Positions 54,518-63,662 of a stretch of DNA of 64,000 nt are shown here, piece by piece. The notes under the pieces are model-generated. The model had not been told where the DNA came from. It worked only from the letters and a program-made list of their open reading frames with translations, and did not search any database. This stretch comes from G963692885 sp964658655. GTDB lineage: Bacteria > Acidobacteriota > Terriglobia > Terriglobales > Acidobacteriaceae. Within the stretch, counting starts at the first letter, position 1, and each line of letters starts with the position of its first letter. The stretch covers positions 124,001 to 188,000 of the forward strand of contig CAZZZL010000002.1 in assembly GCA_964658655.1 (NCBI GenBank), in the 5' to 3' direction. The position numbers and the translations under genes are program-made.

Positions 54518-56128
54518 TCAGTAGCGAAGAGACGCCAACTGGGGACGGTCGAAATGCAGGATGGCGGCCCACTGGCCATCGCGTGAATCCTGCCAGACGA
54601 TTTTGCCATCGAGCATGCGGGCGATGGATGCGGGCGGCAGGTCCTGGTGGCCGTTAAAGAAGCGTGCATCGAGAGCCTGGTTGGTTGCGCCGAGACTGAA
54701 GGGCAGGCGGGGCGGATCGTATTTCGTGCTGAAGACGAGGGCGACGGTGAAGTCGGCGTTTGATTCGCCTGCTCGCTGGATGCTGTTGAGCGAAAAGTCG
54801 TTGATGGCGACGACCAGGTGAGGGTGCCGGACATAGCCGAGCTCGGGCTTGGAGATTTCGTCCGTGGCGGGCCAAGCGCTCAGTACGGTGGCCGTCGGAT
54901 AATTTTTCGCTATCACACTCAGTGCCTGTTGCTGAAGCACGATCATGTCGCGATAACTCAGATTGTCTTCCGGTGAAAACCGGTATGGCGGATTGATGAA
55001 GATGCCCAGGACAAAAGCGATTGCACTGAGCGCCAGCAGCAGACTCCAGCCGCGCACGCGGCGGTGCCACGCGTATACGCAGAGCAACAGGACGAGGGGA
55101 TAGAGCGGCAGAAGGTAGCGGGTGAGCAGGGCGCCGCCCATGACCGAGAAGAAGAGGGCGTTTGCGACCAGGACGGTCCAGATGCGGAGCAGCACGCCGC
55201 GACTGAGGGGGGTTGAGTTGGCGCGCGCAGGCAACATCCATGCGGCGGCTGCGCACAATACCGGGACGAACAGGTTCATGTGCGCGGTGAGATGGAAGAT
55301 CCGATGGCCGAGAGCGACGGCGATGCGGAGAGCACTGAGCGTCGAGGTCGCGTTGTAGCGCAGGTACTCCGGGTTGCCGAAGATGTAGCCGGTCTTATAG
55401 CGATGGAATGCGTACCAGGCAGCGAGCGGCAGCAACGGAGAGAGCAGGATCGATGCGTTGCGGAAGCGCCGACTTGTCTCGAACGTTGCGGCTTGCGGAT
55501 AGAAAAGTTCGCCCAATGCCAGAGCGAGCGGGGTGACGATGGCCGTTTCCTTCGACAGGACGGCGAGCGAGAAGAAGAATGCGGCAAGCCAGAGGTTTCC
55601 AGCCTGCGACTGATCGCGCAGATAAGAACACAGCGCCCAGAGTGTCGCGGCGGCGGCGAAGATGTCAGCGTGCGCGAGCGTGCTCTGTGCGAACCAGATG
55701 GGATAGAGCAGGGTCAGCAGGGTGACGGCTGCGGCGACTGCGATTCTGCGCGTGACCTGGACGGCAAGTTGATAAACGCCGAGCAGTGCGAGCGCTGTGA
55801 CGATGCACATGGCGACGCGGGTGACGAAGGGGATGAAGCCGGAAGCTTTCCACCAGAGCGCAAGATAAAGACTCGGCAACGGCGGGTGGGCATTCGTCAG
55901 CGTGGAATAAGGAATGAGCGAGCCGGTACGAAGGAAGTCGTACGCAGCCGGGATGTAGTAGCCGGCCTCATCCCAGTAGTAAGGTAACCGCAACAGTGTC
56001 CAATGCGTGAGATAGACGCAAATGAAGATGAGCGGAAATATCTGCCATAAGTGAAGAGGCCGCAGTTGAGGCTGATCCGGCAAGCTGCGGCTGTCATTGC
56101 TGCGGCTTGCGTTCGGAGGAGGATTCAA
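54518..56128 (-). CDS. GT39-type membrane glycosyltransferase (PMT/ArnT-like)
   Basis: A 536-residue inner-membrane protein with ~11 helices. The first periplasmic loop has the classic YYWDEAGYYIPAAYDFL, with the catalytic Asp-Glu pair, followed by NAHPPLPSLYLALWW, the typical HPP motif, and QSTLAHADIFAAAATLWAL. It transfers a sugar from a polyprenyl-phosphate donor; the acceptor is unknown. It is the most typical of the three GT-C genes in the window. The TPR gene follows 136 bases downstream on the same strand. Confidence 0.83.
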   Translation of the reverse strand: MNPPPNASRSNDSRSLPDQPQLRPLHLWQIFPLIFICVYLTHWTLLRLPYYWDEAGYYIPAAYDFLRTGSLIPYSTLTNAHPPLPSLYLALWWKASGFIPFVTRVAMCIVTALALLGVYQLAVQVTRRIAVAAAVTLLTLLYPIWFAQSTLAHADIFAAAATLWALCSYLRDQSQAGNLWLAAFFFSLAVLSKETAIVTPLALALGELFYPQAATFETSRRFRNASILLSPLLPLAAWYAFHRYKTGYIFGNPEYLRYNATSTLSALRIAVALGHRIFHLTAHMNLFVPVLCAAAAWMLPARANSTPLSRGVLLRIWTVLVANALFFSVMGGALLTRYLLPLYPLVLLLCVYAWHRRVRGWSLLLALSAIAFVLGIFINPPYRFSPEDNLSYRDMIVLQQQALSVIAKNYPTATVLSAWPATDEISKPELGYVRHPHLVVAINDFSLNSIQRAGESNADFTVALVFSTKYDPPRLPFSLGATNQALDARFFNGHQDLPPASIARMLDGKIVWQDSRDGQWAAILHFDRPQLASLRY

Positions 56129-56272
56129 CGGCGGCCCTGCATTACTGGTTAGTCCCTAGAGTCCTGAGTCGTCAGAAGATGCGTCTGGCTGGACAACATA
56201 CCTATCCCTCTACTCGGTCGGGCTGACAAGGTGATGTGCCGAATGAAAGACTCAGGGCAGCCACTCAGGAAG

Positions 56273-56584
56273 TTAGTTAAAGCTGCGGACGTTGCTGGTC
56301 TGGGGCTGCGGCTCGAGGGCCACGTTGCCAAAGGTCTGTTCGTACTGCGCGAGGTTCTGGCCGAGGATGTTCCACAGGGCCTTGGCCTGCTGCGGGCTGA
56401 GGTAGATGCCCTGGAAATTCTTGATCGTCAGTTCGTCGGCGGTGTCCTGCGATGCGGTGCCGAAGTAAAGGAAAAAGTCCCACACACTGATGCGAACCTG
56501 GACGCTGTTGGCATAGCTGTCGCGATACTCGGGGCTGCGGGTGACGTTGATGCGGGGCTGCTGTGGCTGATTCTCTGCGCTCAT
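56273..56584 (-). CDS. DUF3467 protein
   Basis: A 103-residue soluble protein matching DUF3467: PEYRDSYANSVQVRISVWDF, FLYFG, FQGIYLSPQQAKALWNILGQNL and EQTFGNV. The family is widespread, and its function is unknown. The frame continues upstream to 56647, but the ATG at 56584 gives the usual family length. A tRNA-Leu gene lies 73 bases upstream on the same strand. Confidence 0.85.
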   Translation of the reverse strand: MSAENQPQQPRINVTRSPEYRDSYANSVQVRISVWDFFLYFGTASQDTADELTIKNFQGIYLSPQQAKALWNILGQNLAQYEQTFGNVALEPQPQTSNVRSFN

Positions 56585-56657
56585 TCTGGTCAATGCCTTT
56601 TCTAAACCGTGTTTGGGAACAGCTACCGGACGCATGCCGGTCTGCAACAGAAATAGA

Positions 56658-56741
56658 TGGTGCGGGAGGGGGGACTTGAACCCCCACGGATTGCTCCGCT
56701 AGATCCTAAGTCTAGTGCGTCTGCCATTTCGCCACCCCCGC
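56658..56741 (-). tRNA. tRNA-Leu (anticodon UAG)
   Basis: The minus strand folds into a class II tRNA of 84 bases including an encoded CCA. The acceptor stem starts GCGGGGG, paired with CTCCCGC and followed by ACCA; the D-arm includes GGCGAAATGGCAGAC, the anticodon arm CTAGA-CTTAGGA-TCTAG gives anticodon TAG, there is a long variable arm, and the T-arm is GGGGGTTCAAGTCCCCC. It reads CUN leucine codons. Genes around it are not tRNAs. Confidence 0.96.
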
Positions 56742-56950
56742 ACAGCCTGCGACGCAGCACGTGCACGCTGTCCGCATCCGCCTGTTTTCAAGAGGACAAA
56801 ATACGGTGAATCCAGTGTGAACGGAAGCTGCGCGGCCGGGTAGATCTTCCGGAGGGAAGACGACTCGACACCTCAAGGGTACCGGCAAAGCCGATGCCGC
56901 GCAATGCCGTAAGGCAGGCAATCCGCAGCCATTTAAGCGAAAATGGGAGC

Positions 56951-58492
56951 ATGCCAGGATTCGTTTTGCAGTCAACTTTCCCATTGCGCTGTGCCGAAAG
57001 ACTGATGAGGCAGGGCTGCTCTGCATTGCGCCAGCATCTGCTCATGGTTTGCGCTGCATGGCTGATGCTGCTACCCGCAGCGCTCACGGCACAGCAGGCA
57101 GGTAAGGGAACTGATCTGCAGGCGGGCGAGTTGAGTCCGCAATCTTCAAACGGCGTGAGGAACGCGACGCGCTTTGCCGGTGCCGATATAGGAGCACAGG
57201 TCAACGCGGCCTTCGCGTCCTGCCCGAAACAGCGGTGTACTGTTTTTGTGCCGGCGGGAGATTACACATACAAAACAGGAATTGTGCTGCCGCCGGTGTT
57301 ATCGCCGACACTCGAGATGGACCAGCAGGCATATTTGCACTACGACGGCGATGGCCGCGCCCTGTCGACTTCGCTGGGTACGGGCCGAGTGTTCATCCGC
57401 GGCGGAAATATTATTGGAACGCCCGCAGCGAAGGCGGGCATCGTGATGTTGCAGGAGACGCAAGGAGTGTATATCGACGGTACGGATGTCGAGCACTTTA
57501 CCAGTGGCGATGGCGTGCTCGACCTGGGCGCGAATGTGGTGAAGTTGACGAACATGCAGATGCGGTCGAACCTGATCGGACTGCACCTGGTGGGCGCGCC
57601 GGGTTATGCGAGCAATAATGTGACGGTGAGCGGATGCGCGATCCATGACAACACGCGATGGGGCATTATCGATGGCGATATCACGCAGTTTCCCGCGAAC
57701 TGGATGGGCACCGGCAGTAAATCAGGCGTGTCCTCGCAGCTGCTGGGAAATACGTTCATCAACAATGACCTTGAATCGAATGGCCGCGACCCGAATGGAA
57801 AGTATGGAGCGGTGCTGGAAGCGCTGACCGTCAAGAGTGTCTACACGGGAAATTATTTTGAGGGCAGTCCACACCAGATACAGCTGGGAGAAATTCCTCA
57901 CAATGACCCTATCTATCAGGGGTTATATGGAGTGAAAGGACCTGAGGGAGGGACTCCGGTCTCGGCGACGATCCGCGATAACTATTTCACCGCGGGCAGT
58001 CCGATTGAAGTGGAATTACTGACGGCGGTCAGTACCGTGATTGAGGCCAATGGTGAGATGGGTCATGCCACCGCCTGCTTCGCCAGCATCACGGGTGCGG
58101 CGCTCGATACATACATCGCCGACAATCATATTGATGGCTGGGCGCAGGCGAATAACAACCGCGGCGAGTGGATGCAATGTCACGGCGCTGCAGGTCGTCT
58201 GAGCCCGGGCTGGGACAATCTAGACGCGGTGCCGACGGCGTTCAGCGTGGGCGGCGACAGTGTTTATTTCAATGGCCGGAGCTCGGCGCGCGGTGCGACC
58301 GGTCAACAGATGATCCGCTATACGGCGGACGGGCCTCCGCTGGGATTCTGCACGCCTGCCTGGTCGCCGGGAGCGATCTGGATGAATACGACGAATGGTC
58401 AGATGTGGGTATGCCAGTCGGATACGATTGCGCCGCATGGCGGCGCCGGCAATAATCCCAGGGATGGCAACGGGACGTGGGTAGCGAAGTAA
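56951..58492 (+). CDS. Secreted right-handed parallel beta-helix protein (pectate-lyase-like fold)
   Basis: A protein of ~513 residues with an export signal (LLMVCAAWLMLLPAALTAQQ). After ~50 residues come DIGAQVNAAFASCPKQRCTVFVPAGDY, the opening typical of pectate-lyase_3-like helices, and then many short coils with Asn/Gly-rich turns (NNVTVSGCAIHDN, GNTFINNDLESNG, YTGNYFEGSP, IRDNYFTAG). The C-terminal ~90 residues form a small domain with GAIWMNTTNGQMWVCQS. The fold suggests polysaccharide binding or cleavage; no catalytic residues can be assigned. The start is uncertain (ATG 56951 or 57005). Confidence 0.72.
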   Translation: MPGFVLQSTFPLRCAERLMRQGCSALRQHLLMVCAAWLMLLPAALTAQQAGKGTDLQAGELSPQSSNGVRNATRFAGADIGAQVNAAFASCPKQRCTVFVPAGDYTYKTGIVLPPVLSPTLEMDQQAYLHYDGDGRALSTSLGTGRVFIRGGNIIGTPAAKAGIVMLQETQGVYIDGTDVEHFTSGDGVLDLGANVVKLTNMQMRSNLIGLHLVGAPGYASNNVTVSGCAIHDNTRWGIIDGDITQFPANWMGTGSKSGVSSQLLGNTFINNDLESNGRDPNGKYGAVLEALTVKSVYTGNYFEGSPHQIQLGEIPHNDPIYQGLYGVKGPEGGTPVSATIRDNYFTAGSPIEVELLTAVSTVIEANGEMGHATACFASITGAALDTYIADNHIDGWAQANNNRGEWMQCHGAAGRLSPGWDNLDAVPTAFSVGGDSVYFNGRSSARGATGQQMIRYTADGPPLGFCTPAWSPGAIWMNTTNGQMWVCQSDTIAPHGGAGNNPRDGNGTWVAK

Positions 58493-58498
58493 GGCTGA

Positions 58499-58903
58499 TC
58501 AGGATTGCGCTTCTAGCTTCTGTTCTTCTTCAGCAATGACGACGCGCTCGCGCTTGATGTCCAGACGCAAGCGGCCGAAGGCGCTCATGTATGCGTTAGC
58601 GACGGCGACCAATGCAAAACCGCTGATGAGGTAGCCGCGCCAGTCTGTATAGAGAAGATGAAAGCGCGTGATGAACAGGAACGCTATGGTGACGTAATGG
58701 CTGAAGCAATATTCACAGGTGAACAGGTAGAAGAACTTGCGGGTTACAAGTTTTTTGCAGGCCTGGCTGTTGCGTGCGCACCATTCGCGGGGCTCGCGAA
58801 ATATTTCTTCATGAGTGACGGTCCATGCAACGCAACTGATGGGGATCGCCAGCAGTAACAGGGTGAGGAACTGCACCGCGAGCGACGTGATGTCATTGTG
58901 CAA
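58499..58903 (-). CDS. Small membrane protein of unknown function with CxxC motif
   Basis: A 134-residue protein with three likely membrane helices (FLTLLLLAIPISCVAWTV, HYVTIAFLFITRFHLLY, LISGFALVAVANAYMS) and a charged C-terminal tail (RLRLDIKRERVVIAEEEQKL). Between the first two helices is FTCEYCFSHYV, a CxxC pair that could bind metal or undergo redox. The family is not recognised. Its stop is seven bases from that of the beta-helix gene, and an inverted repeat lies just upstream of its start. Confidence 0.65.
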   Translation of the reverse strand: MHNDITSLAVQFLTLLLLAIPISCVAWTVTHEEIFREPREWCARNSQACKKLVTRKFFYLFTCEYCFSHYVTIAFLFITRFHLLYTDWRGYLISGFALVAVANAYMSAFGRLRLDIKRERVVIAEEEQKLEAQS

Positions 58904-58920
58904 TTTTCTCTCCAGAATTT

Positions 58921-58940
58921 CTGCTTCTTTAATGAAGCAG
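58921..58940. promoter_or_regulatory. Perfect inverted repeat in the divergent region before the RND efflux operon
   Basis: CTGCTTC-TTTAAT-GAAGCAG is a perfect 7+7 base inverted repeat with a 6-base AT-rich centre. It lies 17 bases upstream of the small membrane protein's start and ~215 bases before the RND adaptor start. It may be an operator for a dimeric repressor such as a TetR-type protein; no such regulator gene is in the window. The rest of this 253-base gap shows no gene. Confidence 0.4.
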
Positions 58941-59156
58941 CAGCAATCTAACAGAAGTCTGCCGTTGCCACTTGGATGCTCGTTTATTCATCCCCTGCAG
59001 GGTAGAAAAATACACTTCCTGAATCATTTGTCGACACAGTGAATCTTTGTATAGACCTCCAGTAAGGCCGGGCGGACGTGTTTGCCTGATTGCCTGGACA
59101 CCATCATGGCGCAAGCCTGAGCATCTCGCCCCCCAGAGGGGTTTGGAGAACACTGC

Positions 59157-60422
59157 ATGAGAAAGCACCAGAAGCACGAGCAAGTGAAAGCGATCCTTGA
59201 ACGAACCACGAGGACCGGAATATCCGCCCTGCTGCTGACTGGCCTGTTCCTGGCGGCTGGAGCCGCTACTACCGGTTGTGGAAAATCCGCAGCGGCTCCA
59301 CCAGCGCGCGGACCGCTGCCAGTGACGACGTACGAGGTTCACACGACGGACGTGCCGCTGAGTGGTGAGTGGGTGGGTGTGCTCGACGGCTATACGAATG
59401 CACAGATCCAGCCGCAGGCCGCAGGCTACCTGGTGAGCCAGCTCTACAAAGAAGGTTCGCAGGTCGCGAAAGGCCAGATTTTATTCCAGATCGATCCGAG
59501 ACCCTTCCAGGCGACACTCGATTCAGCGACGGCCCAGCTGGGGCAGGCGCAGGGTTCGCTGGCACAGGCCAAGGCCGCACTGGGACTCGCGGTCATCAAT
59601 GTGAACCGCGACACGCCACTGGTGGCTGCGCGTGCGATTGCCAAGAGCACGCTCGACAACGACACCCAGCAGAAGCTCGAAGCAGAAGCGAATGTCGCGA
59701 CCTCCGAAGCAGCAGTGAAGTCCGCCGAGGCTGCGATTGAAACGGCGAAGCTGAATCTTGGCTTCACACATGTGCGATCGCTGATCACCGGAATTGCCGG
59801 CCAGGCAACGATCCAGGTAGGCAGCCTGGTGAGCACATCATCGGTGCTGACGTCGGTGTCGACGCTGAATCCGATCAAGTGCTACTTCTCGCTGAGTGAC
59901 GCCGAATATCTCGCGCTGATGGCGCGGGCAAAAGGAAAAGGCGACCTGCTGCATGGTGAATCAAAAGCACCGCTGACCCTCACGCTGGCCGACGGGAAGG
60001 AATTTCCGTACAAGGGCCACATCGAGTATGTCGATCGGTCCTTGAATGCGCAGACCGGCGCAATCCGCATTGTCGGTGTGTTTCCGAATCCAGGCAACGT
60101 ACTGCGTCCCGGACAGTTCGGCCGTGTGAAGGCAGACACCGAAATGCGGCACAACGCATTGCTGGTGCCGCAGGTTGCGCTGATGGAGTTGCAGGGTCTG
60201 CACCAGGTGTACATCGCCGGCTCAGACGGCAAGGCCCACCTGACGGCGCTCACGCTTGGCCCACAGGTCGGTCAGAACTGGCTGGTCGAAGACGGTGTAA
60301 AAGCCGGCGACCAGATCATCACGGACAACCTGCAAAAGCTGGGTGAAGGCGCGCCCGTCAGTCCGCACCCCGGGCCGGACGTGGCACCTACAGCCGCGGT
60401 TGCACCGTCGGCGGGGAGGTAA
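59157..60422 (+). CDS. RND efflux periplasmic adaptor (membrane fusion) protein
   Basis: A 421-residue MexA/AcrA-type adaptor. A hydrophobic N-terminal segment ends at Cys41 (AATTGCGK), a probable lipid-attachment site. The biotinyl-lipoyl halves (AQIQPQAAGYLVSQLYKEGSQ) enclose an alpha-hairpin with many Ala/Gln heptads (SATAQLGQAQGSLAQAKAAL, VKSAEAAIETAKLNLGFTHV), followed by beta-barrel and membrane-proximal domains (IEYVDRSLNAQTGAIRIVG, RPGQFGRVKA). It bridges the inner-membrane pump and the outer-membrane channel encoded next. GGAG precedes the ATG. Confidence 0.94.
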   Translation: MRKHQKHEQVKAILERTTRTGISALLLTGLFLAAGAATTGCGKSAAAPPARGPLPVTTYEVHTTDVPLSGEWVGVLDGYTNAQIQPQAAGYLVSQLYKEGSQVAKGQILFQIDPRPFQATLDSATAQLGQAQGSLAQAKAALGLAVINVNRDTPLVAARAIAKSTLDNDTQQKLEAEANVATSEAAVKSAEAAIETAKLNLGFTHVRSLITGIAGQATIQVGSLVSTSSVLTSVSTLNPIKCYFSLSDAEYLALMARAKGKGDLLHGESKAPLTLTLADGKEFPYKGHIEYVDRSLNAQTGAIRIVGVFPNPGNVLRPGQFGRVKADTEMRHNALLVPQVALMELQGLHQVYIAGSDGKAHLTALTLGPQVGQNWLVEDGVKAGDQIITDNLQKLGEGAPVSPHPGPDVAPTAAVAPSAGR

Positions 60423-60425
60423 GTC

Positions 60426-63400
60426 ATGTCGAAATTTTTTATCAGGCGACCTATCGTCGCTATCGTCATCGCCATCCTCACGGTTGTGCTCGGCATTCTG
60501 TCGCTGCTGTCGCTGCCGACATCGCAATTTCCTGATATTGTTCCGCCGGAAATTCTCGTAACGGCGACCTATCCAGGTGGCGATGCGAAGAGTGTCACGC
60601 AGTCTGTTGCGACTCCGATCGAGCAGCAGATGAATGGCGTCGACAACATGCTTTACATGAGCTCGACCAGCGCCAACAACGGAGTCATGCAGCTCACGGT
60701 CGACTTCGGCGTAAAGACTGATCCGAATATCGACCAGGTGCTTGGCCAGCTGCGTGTCGACCAAGCGCAGTCTCAGCTGCCGGCCCAGGTAAGCACCGCG
60801 GGGCTCACGGTGCAGAAGGCGCTGACGTCTCCGCTGATGCTGGTGGCGATCAATTCACCGGGCGGCAAACTGAGCCAGGATTTCCTTACGAATTACGCGA
60901 TCATCAACCTGCAGGACCAGATCACACGAGTGGTCGGCGTGTCGCGCGTGCAGACATTCGGCGGACAGTATGCCTTGCGCGTCTGGGTGCAGCCGGACAA
61001 GCTTGCGAAGCTTGGCATTACAGCGCCAGAAGTAATCGCGGCTATCCAGACGCAGAACAATATCAACCCCGCCGGACAGATCGGCGCCGAGCCGATCCCC
61101 AAGGGACAGCAGTTTACGTACACCGTCCGCACCGAGGGTCGACTGGTCAAGCCGGAGGAATTCGGCAAGATCATTCTCAAGGCGAATGCGGACGGCTCCA
61201 TCGTGCACCTGAGCGACGTGGCGCGTATTGAACTGGGCGATCAGCAGTATGGTATCTCCGGCCGCTATAACCAGGCGCCTTCCGGCATCATGGCTATCTA
61301 TCAGCTGCCTGGATCGAATGCAGTGGAGACGGCGAAGCTTGTCACTGCGCGTATGAAGGAACTGTCGAAGACCTTCCCGACGGGTATTTCCTACGACATA
61401 CCGCTGGATACGACCAAGGCCGTGACTGCCGGTATTCACGAGATTGTTTTCACACTCGTCGAAGCGCTGGCGCTGGTCGTCATTGTCGTCTTTATCTTCC
61501 TGCAGGGCTGGCGGGCTACACTCATTCCGCTGTTGGCGGTACCGGTTTCGCTGCTCGGCACATTCATCATCTTTCCGCTGCTGGGTTTCTCGATCAACAC
61601 GCTGTCACTGTTTGGACTTGTGCTGGCGATCGGACTGGTGGTCGATGACGCGATCATCGTGGTCGAAGCCGTCGAGCATCACATCGACGAAGGCATGGAT
61701 CCAAGGGCCGCGACCATCAAGGCGATGGAAGAGGTGGGCGGACCAGTGGTCGCCATCGCTCTGATCCTTGCTGCGGTGTTTATCCCGACAGCATTCATTC
61801 CCGGTATCACAGGGCGAATGTACCAGCAGTTCGCGGTCACGATTGCCATCTCGGTGTTGATCTCAGCGTTCAACGCACTGACCCTTTCACCGGCGCTGGC
61901 ATCGCTGCTGTTGAAGCCGCGTGACACAAAAAAGAAGACCGGCCTGCTGGGCAGATTCTTTGCCTGGTTTAACAAGATGTTCAAGGGCGCGACGAACAGC
62001 TTCGTCAGCACCTCGAGCGTGCTGGTTCACAAGTCTGCGTTCGCGGTGATCGGCATTATCATCATCGGCGCAATTGCCGCGCTGCTGGGCGCCAGTCTTC
62101 CGGGCGGGTTTATTCCGACGGAGGACCAGGGGTACATGTTCCTGGCACTCCAGTTGCCCGATGGTGCATCCGCACAGCGTACCGACGCTGCACAGCAGAA
62201 AATTACTGCTGCGCTGTTGAAGACTGCCGGTATCCAGGGCGTCATTGCCGTCACGAACTTTTCGCTGCTGACCCAGGTCCAGAGCACAAATGCAGGCTTC
62301 TTCTTCGTGGCCCTCAAGCCATGGGAGTCGCGCAAGAGCAAGGAGCAGCAACTCGGCTACATCCAGGCCAACCTGCAGAAGCAGCTGGGCGCTGATCCGG
62401 ATGGCATCGCGTTTGCGTTCCCGCCGCCGTCCATTCCGGGTATCGGAACTTCCGGTGGCGTCACCATGATCATCGAGGACCGTACGAATTCCGATGATCC
62501 GATGACGCTGAACAAGGAGGTAGGAACCTTTCTGGGCGCGGCCTCAAAGCTGCCGCAGATAGGCGCAGCGATTCCATCCTTCCAGCCGAATGTGCCGCAA
62601 TTGTTTGCGAGTGTCGACCAGGAGAAAGCCCTGCAGCAGCAGGTTTCACTCTCCGATGTTTACAGCACCATGTCGACCTTCATGGGCGGCTACCTGGTGA
62701 ACTATTTCAACCGCTTCGGCAGGCAGTGGCAGACCTACGTTGAAGCAGAAGGAACTTCTCGCCAGGACATCAATAACATCAACCAGTTTTACGTGCGCAG
62801 CGCAAATGGCAGCCAGGTACCGCTAAGCAGCCTGGTGCATGTGAAGCAGACGACGGGGCCGGAGTTTGTCTTCCGGTTCAACGAGTTCAACGCGGCACAG
62901 GTGAACTTTGTAAGTTCTCCCGGCTACAGTACCGGCCAGACGCGGCGCGCCCTTGAGGACACATTCAAGAAGGTGATGCCGGCTGGCGCGGGCTTCGATT
63001 ATTCAGGCATGTCGTATCAGGAACAGGTGGCTGAAGCGGGCATCCCGGCTTCCGCAGTCTTCGGATTGTCGCTGGTGTTTGTCTTCCTGATTCTCGCAGC
63101 CTTGTACGAGAGCTGGACACTGCCCTTCAGTGTGCTGCTCAGTACACCGGTTGCCATTCTTGGCGGCTACCTGGCGCTGCATGCCCGGCTGCTGGAGAAC
63201 GACATTTTCGCCACCATCGGCATGGTCATGCTGATCGGACTTTCGGCGAAGAATGCCATCCTTATCGTCGAGTTTGCGAAGTCGAACTACGAGAGCGGGC
63301 AAAGCATCGCGGAGGCCGCACTGGGCGCTGCCCGGCTGCGTTTCCGGCCCATCGTCATGACAGCGCTCGCGTTTATTTTCGGATGCCTTCCACTCTGGAT

Positions 63401-63662
63401 CGCTTCGGGTGCGGGTGCTGCATCACGGCAGATCCTCGGTACGGTCGTCATCGGTGGCATGATCCTGTCGACGGTGCTGGGCCTCATCTTCATACCGGCA
63501 TCGTTCTCCACGGTTGAATGGCTTTCGCACCGCTTCGGCAGGGGTGGAAAAGGAACAACGATGGACTCCAAACACGATCCGGAAATACCGGAATCCGAGG
63601 GAGACGCTGAGCGCGCTGAGACCGCCCAGCATGAGCATGCGCAGGCAGGAGGCCAGAGGTGA
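60426..63662 (+). CDS. RND multidrug efflux pump, HAE1/AcrB family
   Basis: A 1078-residue inner-membrane proton-driven pump with 12 helices and two large periplasmic loops. The order of motifs is that of AcrB: FFIRRPIVAIVIAILTVVLG, TYPGGDAKSVTQSVATPIEQ, the helix-4 motif GLVLAIGLVVDDAIIVVE containing the paired Asp residues needed for proton transfer, and in the second half GMVMLIGLSAKNAILIVEFA. The C-terminal tail after the last helix is charged. A strong GGGGAGG ribosome site overlaps the adaptor's stop, so the two are translated together. Drug or metabolite specificity is not readable. Confidence 0.95.
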   Translation: MSKFFIRRPIVAIVIAILTVVLGILSLLSLPTSQFPDIVPPEILVTATYPGGDAKSVTQSVATPIEQQMNGVDNMLYMSSTSANNGVMQLTVDFGVKTDPNIDQVLGQLRVDQAQSQLPAQVSTAGLTVQKALTSPLMLVAINSPGGKLSQDFLTNYAIINLQDQITRVVGVSRVQTFGGQYALRVWVQPDKLAKLGITAPEVIAAIQTQNNINPAGQIGAEPIPKGQQFTYTVRTEGRLVKPEEFGKIILKANADGSIVHLSDVARIELGDQQYGISGRYNQAPSGIMAIYQLPGSNAVETAKLVTARMKELSKTFPTGISYDIPLDTTKAVTAGIHEIVFTLVEALALVVIVVFIFLQGWRATLIPLLAVPVSLLGTFIIFPLLGFSINTLSLFGLVLAIGLVVDDAIIVVEAVEHHIDEGMDPRAATIKAMEEVGGPVVAIALILAAVFIPTAFIPGITGRMYQQFAVTIAISVLISAFNALTLSPALASLLLKPRDTKKKTGLLGRFFAWFNKMFKGATNSFVSTSSVLVHKSAFAVIGIIIIGAIAALLGASLPGGFIPTEDQGYMFLALQLPDGASAQRTDAAQQKITAALLKTAGIQGVIAVTNFSLLTQVQSTNAGFFFVALKPWESRKSKEQQLGYIQANLQKQLGADPDGIAFAFPPPSIPGIGTSGGVTMIIEDRTNSDDPMTLNKEVGTFLGAASKLPQIGAAIPSFQPNVPQLFASVDQEKALQQQVSLSDVYSTMSTFMGGYLVNYFNRFGRQWQTYVEAEGTSRQDINNINQFYVRSANGSQVPLSSLVHVKQTTGPEFVFRFNEFNAAQVNFVSSPGYSTGQTRRALEDTFKKVMPAGAGFDYSGMSYQEQVAEAGIPASAVFGLSLVFVFLILAALYESWTLPFSVLLSTPVAILGGYLALHARLLENDIFATIGMVMLIGLSAKNAILIVEFAKSNYESGQSIAEAALGAARLRFRPIVMTALAFIFGCLPLWIASGAGAASRQILGTVVIGGMILSTVLGLIFIPASFSTVEWLSHRFGRGGKGTTMDSKHDPEIPESEGDAERAETAQHEHAQAGGQR

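Noticed and set aside
60222..61439. Minus-strand frames opposite the RND adaptor and pump
   Set aside because: They are antisense shadows of strongly supported RND genes.
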